From the NCBI GenBank assembly GCA_017379955.1, contig JAFNVE010000180.1, forward strand, positions 1 through 7,852: DNA of 7,852 nt, read 5' to 3'. This document shows, one piece after another, positions 6,207 through 7,852 of this stretch. Numbering within the stretch: position 1 is the first letter of the stretch; every line of letters begins with the position of its first letter. This DNA is from Tidjanibacter sp. Its GTDB lineage: Bacteria > Bacteroidota > Bacteroidia > Bacteroidales > Rikenellaceae. A model generated the notes under the pieces. That model was not told the origin of the DNA, did not search any database, and saw only the letters and a program-made list of their open reading frames with translations. Position numbers and translations under genes: made by a program.

Positions 6207-7608
6207 TACAAGAAGCAACCACACCGATTGGCTCTCGGTATTGGTGTTCATCGCCCTGATGGTTATCGGGTGGGTGAATATCTATGCCGCTGTCTATGAC
6301 GAGTCGGCTACTGCAGGCTTTGCGTGGGGCAGCCAATATGGTATGCAGTTGATTTGGATCTGCGCCTCGCTCCTGGTGGCGGGTGTGATACTCCTGATAG
6401 ACAAAATCTATATCCACCAATGGACCTACCCGATATATGTGGTGCTTTTCCTGCTCCTCCTCTCAACGCTGGTGATAGGTAAGGAGGTCAATGGCGCAAA
6501 GGCGTGGCTGGTGCTGGGGCCTGTGTCGCTGCAACCCGCTGAGTTTATGAAGTTTGGCGTGTCGTTGGCACTCGCAAGATATATGAGTGAGTATAGTTTC
6601 TCGCTGCGCAATCCGAGTTCGCTGCTCGGGGTGGGGCTGCTGATGGCACTGCCGATGGGTGTCATTATGCTGCAACCCGATATGGGCTCGGCAATCGTCT
6701 ACTGCTCATTTCTGGTAATGTTCTACCGCGAAGGACTCAATGAGTGGATTTACTATATCCTATGTGTGGTGGTCGGAGTATTTATCCTCTCCTTCTTCCT
6801 CACGCCGAGTGTGCTGGTGCTGCTGCTCCTGCTTGTGTGCGTGGTTTGGCAGGCGATTGCCAATCGCAACCCGAAGGAGAGTATCATCTATCTCTCGGCA
6901 GTGTTGCTTATATCGGGCGCACTCTACTTCGGGATGAACTACCTGTTGATGAAGGAGTTCTCCTACTACTCGGCACTCCTCTGGACCGTTATCCCCTCGC
7001 TCGTGCCTGTGGCTATCTACGCCTTCCGCGAGCGACTACACTCCATATATGCCTTTATGGCGCTACTTGTCGGGGCGATACTCTTCTCCTCGGCAGTCGA
7101 CTATGTCTTCAACGATATGCTCGCCATCCACCAGCAGAAGCGAATCCTCGACCTGCTCGGCATAGAGCAGGATACGCAGAATTGGGGCTACAATGTCAAC
7201 CAGTCGAAGATTGCTATCGGCTCGGGAGGATTCTCGGGCAAGGGCTTCTTGGAGGGTACGCAGACCAAGTACGACTTTGTCCCCGAGCAGAGCACCGACT
7301 TTATCTTCTGCACCGTAGGCGAGGAGTGGGGCTTCCTGGGTACGACCTTTGTGCTGATACTCTTCGCGGTGCTAATCCTGCGACTGATGCGTATGGGCGA
7401 ACGACAAGGCGAGGCCTTCAAACGCATCTACTGCTACTCGGTGGCGGGTATCTTCCTCTTCCACGTTATGATTAATGTGGGTATGACGATTGGCCTGCTG
7501 CCCGTAATCGGTATCCCCCTGCCGCTATTTAGTTATGGCGGCTCTTCACTGCTGGCATTCACAGTATTGTTTTTTGTGGCTGTCAAGTTAGATAGTGGCG
7601 AAGAGTAA
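6187..7608 (+). CDS. rodA: SEDS peptidoglycan glycosyltransferase RodA
   Basis: The 473-residue polytopic membrane protein polymerises lipid II into glycan strands in complex with PBP2. SEDS-family landmarks are clear: KAWLVLGPVSLQPAEFMKF (105-123), LQPDMGSAIV (162-171), QSKIAIGSGGFSGKGFLEGTQ (339-359), FVPEQSTDFIFCTVGEEWGFLG (364-385) and IPLPLFSYGGSS (443-454). An acidic stretch before QSKIAIGSGG (D322, E327, D329) occupies the place where other RodA proteins carry an essential Asp; which residue matters here is inference. It is about 100 residues longer than E. coli RodA; the extra length is mainly hydrophobic sequence around 185-305, which I believe is common in Bacteroidetes. The ATG at 6187 lies inside the end of mrdA (20-nt overlap), implying translational coupling; no later in-frame ATG precedes the first helix. 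It is the last gene of the operon. Confidence 0.97.
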   Translation: MIGTAGNTRSNHTDWLSVLVFIALMVIGWVNIYAAVYDESATAGFAWGSQYGMQLIWICASLLVAGVILLIDKIYIHQWTYPIYVVLFLLLLSTLVIGKEVNGAKAWLVLGPVSLQPAEFMKFGVSLALARYMSEYSFSLRNPSSLLGVGLLMALPMGVIMLQPDMGSAIVYCSFLVMFYREGLNEWIYYILCVVVGVFILSFFLTPSVLVLLLLLVCVVWQAIANRNPKESIIYLSAVLLISGALYFGMNYLLMKEFSYYSALLWTVIPSLVPVAIYAFRERLHSIYAFMALLVGAILFSSAVDYVFNDMLAIHQQKRILDLLGIEQDTQNWGYNVNQSKIAIGSGGFSGKGFLEGTQTKYDFVPEQSTDFIFCTVGEEWGFLGTTFVLILFAVLILRLMRMGERQGEAFKRIYCYSVAGIFLFHVMINVGMTIGLLPVIGIPLPLFSYGGSSLLAFTVLFFVAVKLDSGEE

Positions 7609-7618
7609 AAAAAGCCAT

Positions 7619-7628
7619 ATGACTTCGT
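7619..7628 (+). other. ATGACTTCGT motif shared with both ends of the 112-397 inverted repeat
   Basis: This 10-mer, 11 nt after the rodA stop, also occurs at 383-392 and, on the opposite strand, at 117-126. At those two places it overlaps or abuts the stop codons of pgi and the YitT-family gene. At 7619 and 383 the similarity extends a little further, to an ATTCAA or ATTTCAA that follows shortly. I know of no function for it. Confidence 0.45.
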
Positions 7629-7630
7629 GA

Positions 7631-7660
7631 ATTCAAAATTCAAGATTCAAAATTCAAAAT
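7631..7660 (+). repeat. 7-bp tandem repeat (ATTCAAA) x 4
   Basis: Four head-to-tail units of ATTCAAA (the second is ATTCAAG) plus two further bases fill this stretch, 22 nt after the rodA stop and just ahead of the terminator hairpin. It is A/T-rich and non-coding. Slippage during replication would explain it; no function can be assigned. Confidence 0.8.
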
Positions 7661-7669
7661 AGATAAAAG

Positions 7670-7705
7670 CTGAGAGATATATCGAATATCTCTCGGTTGT
7701 TGTTT
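7670..7705 (+). terminator. Probable intrinsic terminator of the mreB-rodA operon
   Basis: Bases 7670-7680 pair with 7686-7696 (nine Watson-Crick pairs in the core, then a G-T and a G-C pair), closing the five-base loop ATCGA. The stem is followed by the T-rich TTGTTGTTT. It lies 61 nt past the rodA stop, and no gene follows within the window. The loop is identical to that of the hairpin at 262-298. The stem is A/T-rich, so efficiency may be modest. Confidence 0.7.
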
Positions 7706-7847
7706 ATGGGAGTGATGGGAATTATATGAATTATGGGAATTTAGTGAGTTTAGTGAGTTTAGTGAGTTTAGTGAGTTTAGTGAGTTTAAGGAGTTTAAGG
7801 AGTTTAAGGAGTTTAAGGAGTTTAAGGAGTTTAAGGAGTTTAAGGAT
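7702..7847 (+). repeat. 9-bp minisatellite, degenerate then near perfect, close to the window edge
   Basis: Five perfect copies of TTTAGTGAG (7740-7784) are followed by six perfect copies of TTTAAGGAG (7785-7838) and a final TTTAAGGAT (7839-7847). The 9-base period can be followed back through diverged units to about 7702 (GTTTATGGG, AGTGATGGG, AATTATATG, AATTATGGG), giving about 16 units. Two of the six frames are closed in every unit on the + strand or the complement. The frame reading FSE/FKE is open back to a TGA at 7713-7715 but has no ATG, so it looks non-coding. The array may continue beyond the last five bases of the window. Confidence 0.93.
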
Positions 7848-7852
7848 TATCC

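Noticed and set aside
4845..6251. 468-codon open frame on the - strand opposite mrdA
   Set aside because: It is a shadow of the mrdA reading frame: low-complexity Val/Leu/His/Arg-rich translation, no domain, and it ends inside rodA. The same applies to the long minus-strand frames at 3062-3868 (opposite mreC), 1951-2400 (opposite mreB) and 4266-4796.
6744..7475. 243-codon open frame on the + strand inside rodA
   Set aside because: It is a frame-shifted reading of rodA, rich in Arg/Gly/Leu, with no family resemblance; the SEDS motifs in the main frame are continuous, so there is no frameshift.
7716..7847. Possible protein-coding repeat (FSE/FKE) in the 9-bp array
   Set aside because: The frame is open because the unit length is a multiple of three, but it begins after a TGA at 7713-7715 with no ATG or ribosome site, so a gene start is not supported within the window.
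7631..7852. CRISPR-like repeat array
   Set aside because: The units are 7 and 9 bp in direct tandem with no spacers, and there are no cas genes; this is a simple minisatellite.

Overview
The window looks like chromosomal DNA from a gut-type member of the Bacteroidales, probably Alistipes or another Rikenellaceae relative. This rests on the short (446-residue) phosphoglucose isomerase, the long RodA, the gene order mreB-mreC-mreD-mrdA-rodA, mostly weak Shine-Dalgarno signals, and two good matches to the Bacteroidetes -7 promoter element TAnnTTTG. The genus is a judgement from general protein appearance, not from a search.

Layout: 1-117 is the 3' end of a YitT/DUF2179-family membrane protein gene (+). 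Bases 112-397 form a very large, nested, imperfect inverted repeat between two convergent genes; its outermost bases include the stop codons of both genes, and its core is a perfect 16-bp hairpin that probably terminates transcription both ways. 392-1732 is pgi (-). 1733-1938 is a divergent promoter region with a -7 element facing each way. 1939-7608 is the rod-shape (elongasome) operon on the + strand: mreB, mreC, mreD, mrdA (PBP2) and rodA, with gaps of 49, 23 and 14 nt and finally a 20-nt overlap. 7609-7852 has no gene: it holds a 7-bp tandem repeat, a probable intrinsic terminator for the operon, and a 9-bp minisatellite that is degenerate at its left end and near perfect to the window edge.

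How the genes work together: MreB filaments at the inner face of the membrane, MreC and MreD at the membrane, the transpeptidase PBP2 and the SEDS glycosyltransferase RodA together make the lateral-wall peptidoglycan synthase. PGI interconverts glucose-6-P and fructose-6-P; fructose-6-P feeds both glycolysis and amino-sugar (wall precursor) synthesis, but its position beside the operon is probably only divergent neighbourhood.

I found no new multi-gene system here; the coding content is conserved core machinery. The parts that reward a second look are non-coding: the giant inverted repeat at 112-397 with a 51-nt one-sided insert, the 9-bp array at the right edge, and a 10-bp motif shared by the 3' flanks of three genes. 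A cysteine/histidine cluster in PBP2 is a possible metal site.
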